This document shows, piece by piece, positions 20,001-32,070 of a stretch of 64,000 nt of DNA; positions within the stretch are counted from its first letter, which is position 1; the number at the start of each line of letters is the position of its first letter. The DNA lies in contig OZ004587.1 of NCBI GenBank assembly GCA_963924555.1, positions 4,340,001 to 4,404,000 on the forward strand. The letters are read 5' to 3'. Under the pieces are notes generated by a model that worked only from the letters and a program-made list of their open reading frames with translations, searched no databases and was not told where the DNA came from. Both the position numbers and the translations under genes were made by a program. Source of the DNA: Crambe crambe (taxonomy: Eukaryota; Porifera; Demospongiae; Poecilosclerida; Crambeidae).

Positions 20001-21424
20001 TAGTTGGACATTCTATTGCTTTTGTACTCACTATTATTCGACATAGAACTGAAGAAAAAATTAATTTATACCTTTCTCTGAAATAACAACTCAAAGAATT
20101 GGATTTTCTTCCAACTGTGAATTGGCACTCATAATAAGCATGCACCTTTTATACTGATCCCCTTGATGCATAATTCGATGATTGGGTATGATTTTTTGGT
20201 GATTCAGAGCAAACCTTCAGACCCGTCAAATAAAATCCCCCAAGTAAAGTACTATAATATGGTATAACATTTACATATCTACTACCTGAGTATGTGTTCA
20301 TCACCAAAACTCATTAGTTACCGTAACATTTCCTGATTTCCTGTAAAGCAGAAAACTCTTCCTATTCATGCTGTTCCCTCCCTGGTCGGTACAGTGATAA
20401 AAAAGGACATTATTTCTCCCCACTCAGTGCTCCTTACAATAATTATGTCTGAAGATAACAATGCACATTTTGTCATTACTGCATGTGATGTACTGTATGT
20501 GTTAGTAAACAATAACTTATATATCATGATGGCACTATCTAGTTGAATTTCCATTAGTGTGGACCACAGAGCATTAATGACAACATTGCACGACTACTTG
20601 TAGACCATGCAGCAAGGACCATACAGGGATCTGTTAGACAGTCACAGCTAATAATTGATTTCTAGAGTTCAGTGACTAAAGAGGCAGACAATACTTCAAA
20701 AGGTAACTTTTATGGGACTAGTGAAGGACAAAGCACGAACACATCACTATTAGAACCAGAGCTGGAAATAATCAGCATCACCTGAAAACTTGAAATACTA
20801 GCCTAAATAATCCAAATAGTGTGCATTAATTGACCTTTTCCTACATAAACTATATGTTGTGCTTGTAGTTACACTGACTATGAGACGCTATAGTTGAAAG
20901 CTGACTACTTCCTACTCTACAACTGAGGGCAAACCAGACGACTTAGCTGTCGATCGAGCAATTGAATGGCTCAAAAGTGCCATAGCTCTCGCCTACATTG
21001 GCTTATTTTCAAAATCTCTTGGACTCGCACTGCCCACTGGTTCATACGCGAGTACATATGGTCATTCAGCATATTGCTGCTGCTCAAGAAATTTGACAAC
21101 TGAAAATAGTACTTGCCTCATTATTCATGAGCAAACATTATACCAAAGTGACTTGATAGTTACTGTACTCATTATTAGTTGTGATTTTCTAAATTCTAGT
21201 TGCTGCATGATCTCTAAGTAGTCATACATGTAGCTGTAATTAGCCAGCGATTGTTTACTACACATACAATGGTACATCACATGCTGTAATTACAGTCAAC
21301 ATGTAAACAATGACATTATCATGTGTGGTGTGTGACATACAGGGCACAATCCATAAACTTCCAACTTAGTAGCTCTATGAGAACATTAGTACTAGAGTGA
21401 GAGTTTTCTTCCTTCACATCACAG
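20001..21424. other. Upstream region of ANK1, no separate gene seen
   Basis: 20740-20880 matches 45755-45905. At 20879-20880 the TA dinucleotide is the empty site corresponding to the element at 45906-46752. 21150-21420 matches 46890-47184 almost base for base and ends at a polypyrimidine-AG acceptor before the ankyrin exon. A promoter or 5' exon for ANK1 may lie here, but I cannot place it. Confidence 0.5.
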
Positions 21425-22007
21425 GACTATATCGGGAGAGACTTAAAGGACCCACGACTAGACATGATAGTCTCAGCAGAAACAACAACCGAATACAGCT
21501 CAGAATTACACGATGCAGCCAAAGCTGGAAATCTAGACTTGGTGAAGCAGCTCATAGCAAAGGGCCACAACCCTATGGTGAAGGATAGAGATAATAATAC
21601 TGCTCTCCATTATGCAGCTCGATATGGTAAACTAGATGTTATCAAGTTCTTAATCGAAGAAGTGTCGTGTAACCCAGCTCCCTCTGGCTGGCATGGAAAA
21701 ACTCCTCTACACTCTGCAGCCGAAGCAGGGCATCTCTCAATCGTGGAATACCTGACAGAAAAGCACCAAGTAGATCCCCTCAGCCAGGATGAGGAAGGCT
21801 CCTCCCCTCTACATAGAGCCTGTGTGGGTGGTGATTTAAATGTAGTGAAATTCATGATGAAGACAATGCTCAAGTACATGAAAATAGAAGAAATATTTAC
21901 CGATTCCTCAAAACATGAAACTACCCCCATTCGTGAAGCAGCTTTGAAAGGACATTTAAACATCGTGAAATATATGATCAGTGAATGCAAGTGTGACCCC
22001 AATCGTG
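21425..22007 (+). pseudogene. ANK1, 5' part (ankyrin repeats 1-5), interrupted by transposon
   Basis: The exon begins after the AG at 21423-21424 (DYIGRDL...); the first in-frame ATG is 21464. Five ankyrin repeats are visible (LHDAAKAG, LHYAARYG, LHSAAEAG, LHRACVGG, IREAALKG). The frame runs into the inserted element and meets a stop at 22013-22015, giving 183 aa from the ATG. The paralogue ANK2 continues without a break at this position. Ankyrin repeats are protein-binding modules; the partner is unknown. No earlier disabling change is seen, so disruption by the insertion looks recent. Confidence 0.85.
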
Positions 22008-22250
22008 CACTGTAAAAACGAATCAGTGAACATCACTACACAATCGGTGACCTTCAATACCAACTACGTTCACTACATAGCAGTGAAAAATGAAGTAGTA
22101 AGCTTCACCACAAATTTAGAGACCTTCACCACCATTATAGTCACTGCCCAGTAGTAAAACCTAACTGTAGTGATGTTCACTCCTTATGTAGTAACCTTCA
22201 CACCGGCCAAGTAAATTCACTACCATTTTGTAGTGAACCCCACAACTTAA
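22008..22250. repeat. EnSpm left terminal and subterminal repeats
   Basis: TIR CACTGTAAAAACGAA, then multiple copies in both orientations of a GTGAACATCACTAC-like word, with 'agtagtgaa' and 'gtagtgaac' variants. Subterminal repeats are the usual transposase-binding arrays in this superfamily. The right end (31040-31256) mirrors them. Confidence 0.8.
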
Positions 22251-22268
22251 CTTAGACATTGAGAAATT

Positions 22269-25200
22269 TCAAATAATATGATACTTCAAACAAACAAAAA
22301 GAGTTCTATCGGAACCAAATGTTTTACAAATGTGTAATGGGTGATGGTCAGCAAAGTCAGAATGCTTACACACAGATACAGTTGATGTAGGATTAACTGC
22401 AAAAGCATGATAATGGTGATCAAAATAAGTAGTGCTTAGAAGGCGCATAATGAATAGAGTCTCTGAAGCTGGAGTCTCATAAATGTCCAGTATTTGCCCA
22501 AACATGGGCTCTTCATCTGTTATACTGCTCACAATGATGTAGTCTTTCTTATATGTGGTGCCATTAAATGTAGTTGATTTGGCCCTGATGCGACAAAAGA
22601 CTTTATTATTATTCTGATATTACCAGATGACTAACCTCCAAAGTGTACTCTGATCAGTAAGTTCTGGTACCTTCATTAAAATCTCTGTACAAAAACTGGT
22701 ATCACCAACTTTGACCTCAGACACTGCATAGTAATGTGCATGCCTAAATTGATTGTTTCCTGTTCTGTTAATATAACCACAAAAATGTATAATAATTAGC
22801 TGTTACACAGGTGCCACTACAGTGCTGTGTGAAGCCAAGATGGAAAAGATGAAGCATGCCTCTTATTTATGATGGTGAGTAAAGTAATGAGCTACCCTAA
22901 GGTAAATTGATTATGGACCTGTTCAATAGAGAGATCGAAGCCTTCCATGCTAGGATTGTAGTTAGCACATGTATGTAGGGATGGATTAGCTAATGTGCTA
23001 TGATCATGCATTGTACACACTATACAGTGTGTGTGTGTAGTGTGACCATACCATAAAACAGTAGGACAGTGTGACCATAATAATTATGACAGCAGGACAG
23101 TGTGAGACCATACGACCACAGGACATGCAGTGTGACTATAGGACTGTGTGATCATAATGACAGTGACTATAGGACAGCAGGACAGTGTGACCATACAATA
23201 GGATGGTCATGCTGTCCCGCTGTGGCCTATGGTCACACTGTTGCTGTTCTATTGTCACACTGTCCTATTGTCATACTGCATGTCCTATAGTCACACTGTC
23301 CTGCTGTCCTATATCACACTGTTGTATGGCCTGTCTGCTGTTTTATGGTATGGCCTGGCCACACATGCACACATTGTATAATGTGATAATCATTATCCCT
23401 ACATATACATGTGCAAACATCTTTAAAGCTTATTAGTTCAAACAAGCTTGAGTGCTTCAAGTTGTACTAAAATGTGGACATTCAAAAGTGTCCTGATTAG
23501 AGACTGAAGGGGGGGAGGGGACAGGTGTGTGAGCATTCCAAAACCCAGCTCAGTTTTGCTTACCTCCTGTGTAAGTGACATAATGCCTTAGATATGTTTG
23601 AGGATTCAGCATCTGATAGCACATAAAATGCTGATGTTTGGCAGCTAGTGTTTTTGGAAGGTTCTTAAAGTTCCTTAGCACATTAGCAATATGCTTGAAG
23701 AAGCTGTGCTTGGCTTCATACCGCATGCACCACAATCTAATCAAGGGGCCACACCTATAACCAGATAAGCAAATAATTAATCCAATGGGGATGACATAAA
23801 CTGGAAGCCCATGTACCATGAAATCCATGTTGCAATATGCACTAAATAGTGCATCTTTGGAGTAAGGGGCCTTTCGGGATATAGTCTTTTGAACTCCTTG
23901 AGGAAATCCTCAACAAGCATACACACATAATCAGTACGTTCTTCATGTATAATCGGTGCAAAAACTTCATCCATAATCTCCAAATGAGCTAGATAATTGT
24001 CCCAGTATTGGTGTCCACTAGGAATTTTATCCCCAATTATGAGAGGAAGAAATCGTCCTAAGCACCACATTTGGCTAGCTAAAAGGGGGAAAAAAAGCAA
24101 ATTGCATGTTCAGTAGGGATACTAAAAACCTTGACTCTGTATTATGGACTGGAATATGGACTGGACATGGACTTAAAATTGACTTTTGAAATACCCATTC
24201 AGTTAAAATGACCTTTGAGCACCCTTTCTCAGCTTAATATGAACTGTGAAAACCCCTTTTCAAACCTACTTTCCTTAGTATTGAAAGAACTTGGATCGCA
24301 TAGTGTCCCCATTCAGTAATGGAATGACACTCTTACTCACCAGATTGCTTAATATCGCTATTCCCAGTAATGTGCTTCAGATTCAAGCAAGATGGTTTAT
24401 TTGGATCATCAGGGCCGAAATGAAATGACCTTATTCTACTGTTAAGTAGTTCAAGTGAAAAAAGCTTGTCCTCTACAATGCACTGATTCAATAAGTGTTT
24501 CATACATAACTTCAAGGTACCTTCAGGAGATAACAACAATGATTAATTCAGAACAACTTCTGAAATGTGGACACACCCTGTACACACAGTGATCTCTCTC
24601 TAATCTTGCTCCCAGAAATAAGGCCACCCCTGTACTTGGGCCACTTCAAAAATATGCCTCCTAGTGGAAATATACGTACCCCTGAAACGAGGCCACCTAT
24701 CATCAAAATACAATTCAATTATTGACCCTCGTTAAGTGGGCATCATTTGGAAAAGAAATTTGGCAAATGAAAATAATTAAGGCAAAGATCATACTGGTGA
24801 GCCTCTAAAATGGGCATTATTATCTCTAGTATTTAGGGTATAGTATACAAGTAAGTTACAAAATTTACTGGATTATTCATGAAACTAACCTTCCAGAATG
24901 TTGTGCATTATGTCTGGAACTAAGCCTGTAGTGACATGAAAGTACTTAAGATCGTTGAGAACAGAATTTCTAACCACGCCAAAAGTCGTTGCAATGTGGT
25001 CATTTAGAGGGCCACCTAAGTCAGCACAGTGAGCATCATATATATCCTTTGTCCTCAACTGTAGGTTTTCTTCAGAAAACTAAGTGAAATCAGTCCATAT
25101 AGTGATAAACAAAGTCATTATATTAATTGTTTTTGTTTTCTAGATTACCTCTTGCTGCATTATATCATCAGTAACCATACAGTATTGGCATTTACGAAAT

Positions 25201-26619
25201 GCTGACATAAGAGCTTTGTACCCCCCTATTGACCAGGCAGCTAAATTATCTGCGGAGAAGACAGTAACTGTGCCTCTAAATGACACTACAGTTCCGTCAA
25301 AGTCAAATTCAACTCCATTAACCTTCAAAATCAAAAGATGAGTTCAAATAGCCATATAGCTATAATACTTTCGTACATACCCTTTCAAGCTTCAAAATAT
25401 CATCAACCACTGGCTTTATCATCTCATCTATTCCATAAGCACATATGTGCTCATACTTAGCAACACTAAGTAGGTGAATACTTTTTAGGGAAGAGCGAAG
25501 TACTGGATCCAAATTACCCAGTGTATAATACAGAAGTCCTGTATATAATAATTATGTATATATCATGTGATAAGGCTTCTAGAACCTTGATACACTCTAA
25601 AAGTAGAGTTGCAGCAATGAATATATCCATTACCTAGTTTGTGTTTTTTGGCTTTACTTCCAAGCGGGTTGCAGACCTCTAGCTCATCATAATACAGCTG
25701 TATTTGAAGAGCACTTGGGTCTTCCTTGAACAACTCATTTTCAGCAAATAATTTCCCATCACAATAGTCACCTAACATTTTGTTCTTCTTTCCATGAGAA
25801 TTTCTGATCTAATTAGTCCCACACATAAACTTAGAAATTCCGTGTATGTATGTATACAGCTATCTACCTGTTCTTGAACTGAATCCATATATAGTAGCTT
25901 CTGTAAAGAGTCTAGCAAACTGATATCATAGCAGCAATCAGCCACTTCCTTAGATTGCCCACCCCTCTCCACTAAGCATCGTCCTAGTACTCGCTCAGTT
26001 GGCTCCTAAAAATAGCACTCCATTGAACTTATATATAAGGGCTACTGTTTCTGGTTGTACTCACAAGATAATGAAAATTGTCTTTATAGTACTTCAGCTG
26101 CTTACGTTCTGTTTCTAGGTCATCTAGTGGGAAGCTATTGTTAAAGTGCTCTTCCAAAGAATTAAAGTCTATATCTGGTTCTAACAATTTTGTCTTCAAA
26201 GATTCCATGCTTGTCATCCACAGCCCCTTTATATCACTGATTATCATATTAAGGGTAGATTGGGGAATTTGATACTGGTCTCTAGCTTTGAGCAGAAACC
26301 TGGCTCCAGAATTGTGCAAGTCAATTTCTTGGCTGACACTTTCTGTTACAAAAGGTTCTGGGGGTTCAGTTTCAGTTTCTAAGGAATCAGATGCTTCTGC
26401 TGCTGTCAGAATAGGTGATGTTACTGTATGGAGAGCATTTCTATGTTTACGGTAAACATGAGAACGGAAAGACTCATAATTCATATACGTTTGAGGGCAA
26501 TGATCAATCCCACAACGAATTGTAAGTCCAGCATCAAACCTGTGTGCTTCACCAATGTGCCTTAGAACAGCAGCAAAAGAGTTCCCTCCAAACATATTGC
26601 ATATTGAACACACATACAT
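22269..26619 (-). CDS. EnSpm transposase, 11 exons, about 820 aa
   Basis: Catalyses cut-and-paste movement of the surrounding element. Exons read on the minus strand: 26619-26065, 26005-25868, 25808-25634, 25538-25381, 25322-25149, 25079-24890, 24520-24341, 24078-23817, 23754-23564, 22759-22636, 22584-22269 (TGA). Every junction is GT-AG and phases agree, totalling 2,463 nt. The N-terminus has two C2H2-type fingers (CSICNMF...H, CGIDHC...H). Family landmarks follow: QLYYDELEVCNPLGSK, YYTLGNLDP, SADNLAAW, YFHVTTGLVPDIMHNILEG, ASQMWCLGR, PLTPKMHYLVH, LWCMRYEAKHSFFK and C-terminal HHPLHICKTF. These match my memory of animal EnSpm/CACTA proteins along the whole length. No premature stop seen. Transcribed divergently from the SAM gene. 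Confidence 0.92.
23030..23345. repeat. Palindromic minisatellite inside transposase intron
   Basis: Repeated 'aggacagtgtgaccata' units (23040-23200) are followed by the inverted version 'tatggtcacactgtcct' (23215-23340), centred near 23208. It lies in the 804 bp intron between the ninth and tenth transposase exons. A transcript through it could fold into a long imperfect hairpin. Confidence 0.75.
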
Positions 26620-26835
26620 TTCTACTATTAAATAGAATTAATAATTAAGTTGCTATAGTTGCTAAATTCTCTAACCTTTTCACAAAACACAGCTTAGTAA
26701 GTAGAAGTTGCTTTTTAGGCTTTCATCAGCTCAGCTCATAGGCATACAATAATTGCTGCTGCTCTCGATCTCTAGCTCAAAATAATCTACTGCACATGCT
26801 CAGTAACAAAAAGAGCAGCTGCATTAAATTTAAAT
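26620..26835. promoter_or_regulatory. Shared divergent promoter of the EnSpm genes
   Basis: 216 bp separate the transposase ATG (26617-26619, minus) from the SAM-gene ATG (26836, plus). The interval is AT-rich and must hold both start sites. I see no unambiguous TATA box or factor site. Confidence 0.55.
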
Positions 26836-29800
26836 ATGGAAGATTTCAGAAGCTTATCCATTGAGGAGCTAGGGGGATATCTCCAGAATAAAAGTGTTAG
26901 TGATGATGCCATTGAAGCCTTGAAAGAGAATAAGGTGTCAGGACTTGCTCTGCTACTGGTTTCTGAGAGTGAGCTTAAAGATTTACTTCCAACAATTGGA
27001 GATAGAGCCATTGTGCGTTCACTTTTGAGTGATATTAAAGTAAGTATCATCTTAGAGATTACTATGCCCCTTTTTACCTCTGGATATTGTAGTTATGTTT
27101 GACAAAAACGGGATTGTAAGTAGATAATCTCCATTTTTATAGATATAATATAGCTATAGGCATAAAATATGCAGTGAGTAAGAGCTACTTGAGGTTAAAA
27201 CTCCCTGAGACTCCCTATAGAGATTATTAGTGGCAGCTTTTTGGTGTCCTTTGGGCTAAAATACATTTTTCTATGAGAAATTTGATAGCTATACATGACT
27301 GAAAGAAAGTAGAACAAGTACCTTCCTAACTGCTGGCACACTTGGATACACTATAAGAAATATACTTGTATAATTTCCTTAGGGACATAGATCTACTATA
27401 ACTGAAGATGTGGCTCCTGTTAACAGAAAGGTAGAATTTTACGTTCGTTAAATCCTAAGTCATAACTACATGGAATCTAGTTTCAGCATCCAATTTTGCA
27501 ATATACATATTATGAGCAGGGCCTATATAGCATTTATGTTTGACTAAACAGCAACATTGCACTTTGATAGGACAGTGTAAATTATATTTATAGTTTCAGA
27601 TCTACAACCCTACCAGTAGCTATAGGCAAATTTTATACTAATGATTATGACGATGATTATAGGTAACCACTAATTTTGATTCTGATAGTTCAGATTTTGA
27701 AGAGGTACAAGAAGATGGTGTAAGTACATTGCTAAACCTGATGTTGTCATATCTTGTTTCATTGATGATTATTGTCCTGATTACTATAGAAATATGGAGG
27801 ATCTAGATCTCCTTCTGATGATGATGATGAGCATTCAGTTGTGGAGGAGCTTGATGTAAGTTCGGAGATGTGGTAATCTTGCCATACAAAGTTATTAGAA
27901 TAATTGTAGGATCCTAAATGTAAGAAGTCCAAGAAGGAAATTCCTCAAGCTATTAAGAATGTTCCCATACTCAGTAAAAGAGGGCATGAACCTCCACTTC
28001 CTAGTCCATATGTTGTGCCACAGAACTTTCCACAAGCTATTATGAATGGGTTAGAAAATAAGAAATTAATCGGGAAGCCAAGGACCAAGTTTATCACTAT
28101 CATCGCACAGTCCATTTACAGGTCAGTTATAATGGGTGAGCACTCTAATTAGTGCCACACAATGCTATATTCTGCAGGTATAAAAGCTATCCAACTGATA
28201 TGGAATATTTTCATGTGGCACAAGAACTTGCAAAGAAGTGGCCCTTCCTAGATGGTGGAAAAGGCATAGTAAGTTTTTTCTCCATAGTAGTGTAACTAAT
28301 ATGTTTCATGGTCGGGCAATACAGAAATACTTGGTGGTTGCTATGCGAATGAGAATGGCATACCTGAGAAAACCTGACAATATGAAACGGGGTAATCCCT
28401 CTACTGAGAGACAAAAGCCAGCTCGTAAAATGAAGCCAACAATGCCTGCAGTTCCAGCTCCTAATTTGCTACCAGTTGGAGAAGATGATGCTTCACAGCT
28501 TAGGCACTCTAAACTCCTTAAATCCGAGTTGAAGAAAGTTAACCCTAATAAGCGGACTGTTAGGGAGTTAATGAAGAGGACATTTCCACTTCGAAGGGAA
28601 GAAATTGTTGAAGGTATGGGTTCTGTGCAAGATGTGTTGTCCTCCTATGCAGCACTTAAGTATCCTGAAGAGGTAAGTTCTTTCTAATCTACCTGCGCAA
28701 GACATAGTTGGATGCATTACCTGGTATTAGATGTAATGGAATATCCCATAATAGAATATCCTGTAAGAGATTATACGTACTTCCTGAATGTGTTATTACC
28801 TGGGTATTGATCAAGAGATCAAAATTGACCCCAATGGTGTGTGGGTAAATCCCAAATTTTGTATTGATTCATAGATACAGTAAACTTTGACACTTTAACA
28901 GCCACGCTTTCTTGTCTCCATGGAGATCAAATGTTTCCTTAGACGACAGGCAATATGACTGATATTGCCTGTCACCATATACCATGCTGTGGCCCTTTGA
29001 TTCCCCCCACACATAGGAATTTACACTAATCTGAACCTTCAGAAATCCAAATAGCCAAAAATAATATTCATGGCTATCTTGAGGTGCATTAAATAAAAAC
29101 TATAAAGTGCTCCATTCAAACTGTATGCATTCACTAATCTAAATCTTTCACTAATCCAAACAGGTTCTGGTCCCAAGTTATTCGGATCAGTGAGGGTCCC
29201 ACTCTAGTGTGTACTGTGTAGGACAGAGGAAATTTATTAGAGAGAGCAGTAGCTCTCTCTATGTAGGGATGATGCGGATGGTGGCGTGCACCGCCTATAG
29301 ACTAATACAAAAGTGAAATTCTAGCTCCACCACTTAGACTTAACAAAAAGCTACTGTGAATGATTATCCAGCCTACTAGCTAGAGCCTACTAGGATGTGC
29401 AGACCAAGTTTCAGAACCAGGGAACTTACCGTTTCAGAAATACGGAAAGCAGGTAAATCGCTGGATTCTTCTTCTTCTCTATTCTTCTTCTTCTTCTTCT
29501 TCTTAGACAACCATATCTCTCGAACCACTCAAGCTACAGCTATGATTTCTGGATAAATCCACTCCAAATTCTACCAACTACGATCTTTTGTACTCGTCAA
29601 TCCTCGAAGGAGTTGATGTAAAAAGGAGACACTACGGAACACACTCGACTAACTTAATTATTGAAAAGGAGACAAGGGTAGGGATGAAGGATGGAAATGG
29701 GATCAATCTTTGTTCTATCCAGCCAACAATCCCTACATATACGTACATTACTGCACTATAATCTGAAGCTACCCGACTTATATGTAGGGATTGTTGGCTG

Positions 29801-30940
29801 GATATACAGAACAAAAGATTGATCCCATTTCCATCCTTCATCCCTACCATTGTCTCCTTACTTTTTTGAGCAATGGTCATCCCTACATTTTTTTTCATTT
29901 CACGGAAATGTTTTTTCCCCTTATAACATTGAGCTTTATTGTATGAAAAAGTCTTTCCTTGATCCTATCCTCTCCCTGCTTCAAAATATCTTTTCTAGGC
30001 TCCTTTTTTTTCTTCAGATAATTCTGGAATTTAGTAGAATAATGGAGAAGGATATGAATGAGGCTATCATGGATTCTTGGAATAACTTTGTTCCTAAGAT
30101 ATTGGATATGTGCACTGATAGTGACTCTCCTGGACTTCAACACTTTCTGGATCTATACTCACTGGATGAGGTATCTGATGGTAAGTGGAGTAGGGAAAAT
30201 CTTTATAGGTGAATGTTATAGCTATAACTTATAGGGAGAACGCATTAGCTAAGCCTATTAAATTTGTTTTGTATATTATTTTGTTCACAGGTTATCGAAG
30301 CATTCTTGCTCTGTGCTCTTTAGTTTACCTCATTCCTGATGTCAGGACTAAAGTTGATCACAACAAAGTAGCTATTTTAATTGAAGTAAGCCTAACCCTT
30401 AACACAGAAAATAGTTGTATTAAGCTTGTACAATTTGTATGTTTACAAGCTCTTGCATGCTTCAGTGATTTTTGTGTTGCATCTAGTACATACACAGTGG
30501 AACCTCTATGTAAAATACTTTGGGACTAAGTTGGAGGTCAGCTAGCTTCTTGACTTTGGCTGAATATGGAGAGTCCAAGAGGTTCCACTACTCCCTTGCT
30601 AATACTGACACTATTTTCCTTATAATTATAGGACACTGCAATTGTTGCTGAGGAGCTCCCTAACCTGGGTACCACACAACCCTGTCTGATCGTGAGAAAG
30701 AATGACAGTGGACAGATCAAAGATGTTTTCTTGGTGATAGAAAAACTTGTAATCAACAAGGTTGAAGTTAACACTGCCATACTAGTTTTATTTTCCTCCT
30801 TTTTTGTTTTTAATGTCAACTATCCACCTGGATGTAGTAATTTCTATACTTTATTAGAATGCATTTTTCTGAATAAGCAAATTCAGGGACGAAAGCCTAG
30901 ACTAGCAGCCATTTTAGCTGAACTAACAGTTATGGACTAA
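26836..30940 (+). CDS. SAM-domain accessory protein of the EnSpm element, 10 exons, about 530 aa
   Basis: Exons: 26836-27039, 27383-27430, 27663-27719, 27790-27855, 27910-28121, 28178-28268, 28325-28672, 30018-30180, 30291-30385, 30632-30940 (TAA). All borders are GT-AG with matching phase. Exon 1 (68 aa) is a SAM domain (LSIEELGGYLQ, GLALLLVSESELKDLLPTIGDRA). Exons 2-5 encode an acidic Ser/Asp-rich linker and a basic patch. Exon 7 contains the RKMKPTMPAVPAPNLLPVGED region, and the last exon a hydrophobic stretch LVLFSSFFVFNVNYPPG. Fish genes labelled 'SAM domain-containing protein 3-like' have, as I recall, this same architecture and derive from EnSpm elements. The role in transposition is unknown; SAM domains usually oligomerise or bind protein or RNA. 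The intron 28673-30017 holds a nested hairpin repeat. Confidence 0.85.
29465..29510. repeat. TTC-rich microsatellite
   Basis: 'ttcttcttcttcttcttctt' and an interrupted neighbour lie in the long intron of the EnSpm SAM gene. Simple sequence, no function inferred. Confidence 0.8.
29660..29930. repeat. Nested hairpin MITE in the EnSpm SAM gene
   Basis: 'gggtagggatgaaggatgga' and 'tccatccttcatccctacc' face each other, with inner arms 'ccagccaacaatccctacat' and 'atgtagggattgttggctgg'. Flanking 'catttcacggaaatgttttt' resembles 663-690 in inverse orientation, so the family recurs in the window. It inserted into the transposon's intron, leaving its exons intact. Confidence 0.7.
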
Positions 30941-31256
30941 CACTGAGTTGTGTAAACTTGTCACTATTCTTGTGTAAACTTTATAATTATAATTAGCTAT
31001 ACATTATTATTATTGTGATCATTATTAATTTTGTATAAAGTGAGCTTCACTAATAATAAGTGGTGATTTATGCTATATTTCAGTAGTGACTTCTAATGCC
31101 ATCTAGTGATCATCACTACAGTAAGTGGTGATGTACACTACTACTTCTGTAGTGAAATACGCGGTGGTGAACCCCACCACACCAAATGAGGTGACTCCTG
31201 TGGCAAGTCATTCACTACCTTTTAGTGGTGATGTTCACTATTTCGTTTTTACAGTG

Positions 31257-31950
31257 TGGTGGTTATTATGGTAGAGGACTAATTTTTGCTGCTGCCCAGA
31301 AGGGTCACTTGTCCATTGTCAAGTTCTTGACATTGGAGTGTGGTTGTGACCCTGAGAGTACAGACATGGAACAGTCGACCCCACTACATCTTGCTGCAAA
31401 GCACGGACACTTGCCAGTAATCAAGTTCCTTTCCCAAAAAATGAAGAGTAATCCCAACTACAGGGACGAGCGCAACAACACTCCCCTTCATTCAGCAGCC
31501 CTTGCTGGTCATTGTGAAGTGGTGGAGTATTTCATCGACACCTTGCATTGCAGTCCAAACACTCCTGGTGATAAGTATGGAAGAATGCCATTACATATGG
31601 CTTCCCAAGAGGGTCACCTCAACCTTGTCAAGAACCTCATTGAAAAGTACGCCTGTGACCCTAATAGCTTGGACGACCATAAAGTCACACCTCTCCACAT
31701 GGCAGCTAAGAATGGACACTTGTCCATCGTCCATTATCTATCCCAGAACAAAGAATGTAATAACATGTGCCAAGATATCAATGGAAATACTCCACTCCAT
31801 TGGGCTGCCAAGTACGGTCAACTCTCAGTAGTCAAGCATTTCGTTGAACATCTCCATTGTCCCCTACACACCAAAAACAAGTTTAACCAGACACCACTCC
31901 AGCTGGCCCTAGAGGAGGGTCACAGTGAGGTGGTTGATTATTTCGAATAA
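31257..31950 (+). pseudogene. ANK1, 3' part (ankyrin repeats 6-12)
   Basis: Resumes exactly where ANK2 continues (GGYYGRG...) and keeps an open frame through seven ankyrin repeats (IFAAAQKG, LHLAAKHG, LHSAALAG, LHMASQEG, LHMAAKNG, LHWAAKYG, LQLALEEG) to the TAA at 31948-31950. It starts with the duplicated TG of the insertion site. It has one extra codon relative to ANK2 (TPGDKYG versus TPGQYG). Without excision it lacks its own start. Confidence 0.85.
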
Positions 31951-32070
31951 CCATGGAAAATTCATAATTTATTATGTTATTTGTATTACTCACCTGAGCT
32001 TGTTTATGTTTATTAGAATGATCTATTATTGGAATGGAGTGGAGCAAGAAAGATGCTTGACTAGATAACG

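Larger units (their letters stand above)
22008..31256 (-). mobile_element. Complete EnSpm/CACTA-type DNA transposon, 9,249 bp
   Basis: The ends are inverted repeats starting CACTGTAAAAACGAA, with about 28 bp and few mismatches, followed by subterminal repeats of the type GTGAACATCAC/GTGATGTTCAC at both ends (22025-22250 and 31040-31245). The flanking TG is duplicated (22006-22007 and 31257-31258); the empty site in ANK2 (47766-47767) has one TG. The interior carries two divergent genes, a transposase (minus) and a SAM-domain gene (plus), both open and phase-consistent. A palindromic minisatellite (23030-23345) and a nested hairpin element (29660-29930) lie inside. CACTG ends, a 2 bp duplication and the transposase type fit animal EnSpm elements. 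Probably young and possibly autonomous. Strand follows the transposase. Confidence 0.93.

Noticed and set aside
21610-22002. Minus-strand frames opposite the ankyrin genes (also 47370-47690 and 47716-48057)
   Set aside because: They mirror the repetitive ankyrin codons; no start context or domain.
23102-23436. Plus-strand frames over the palindromic minisatellite
   Set aside because: Composed of His/Thr/Val repeats generated by the tandem units; they lie in a transposase intron.
22008-31256. The EnSpm element functioning as a clean intron of ANK1
   Set aside because: Using the donor-like and acceptor-like ends adds 8 bases and shifts the frame into an early stop, so it would not restore the ANK2-like protein. 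Kept only as a low-score question.
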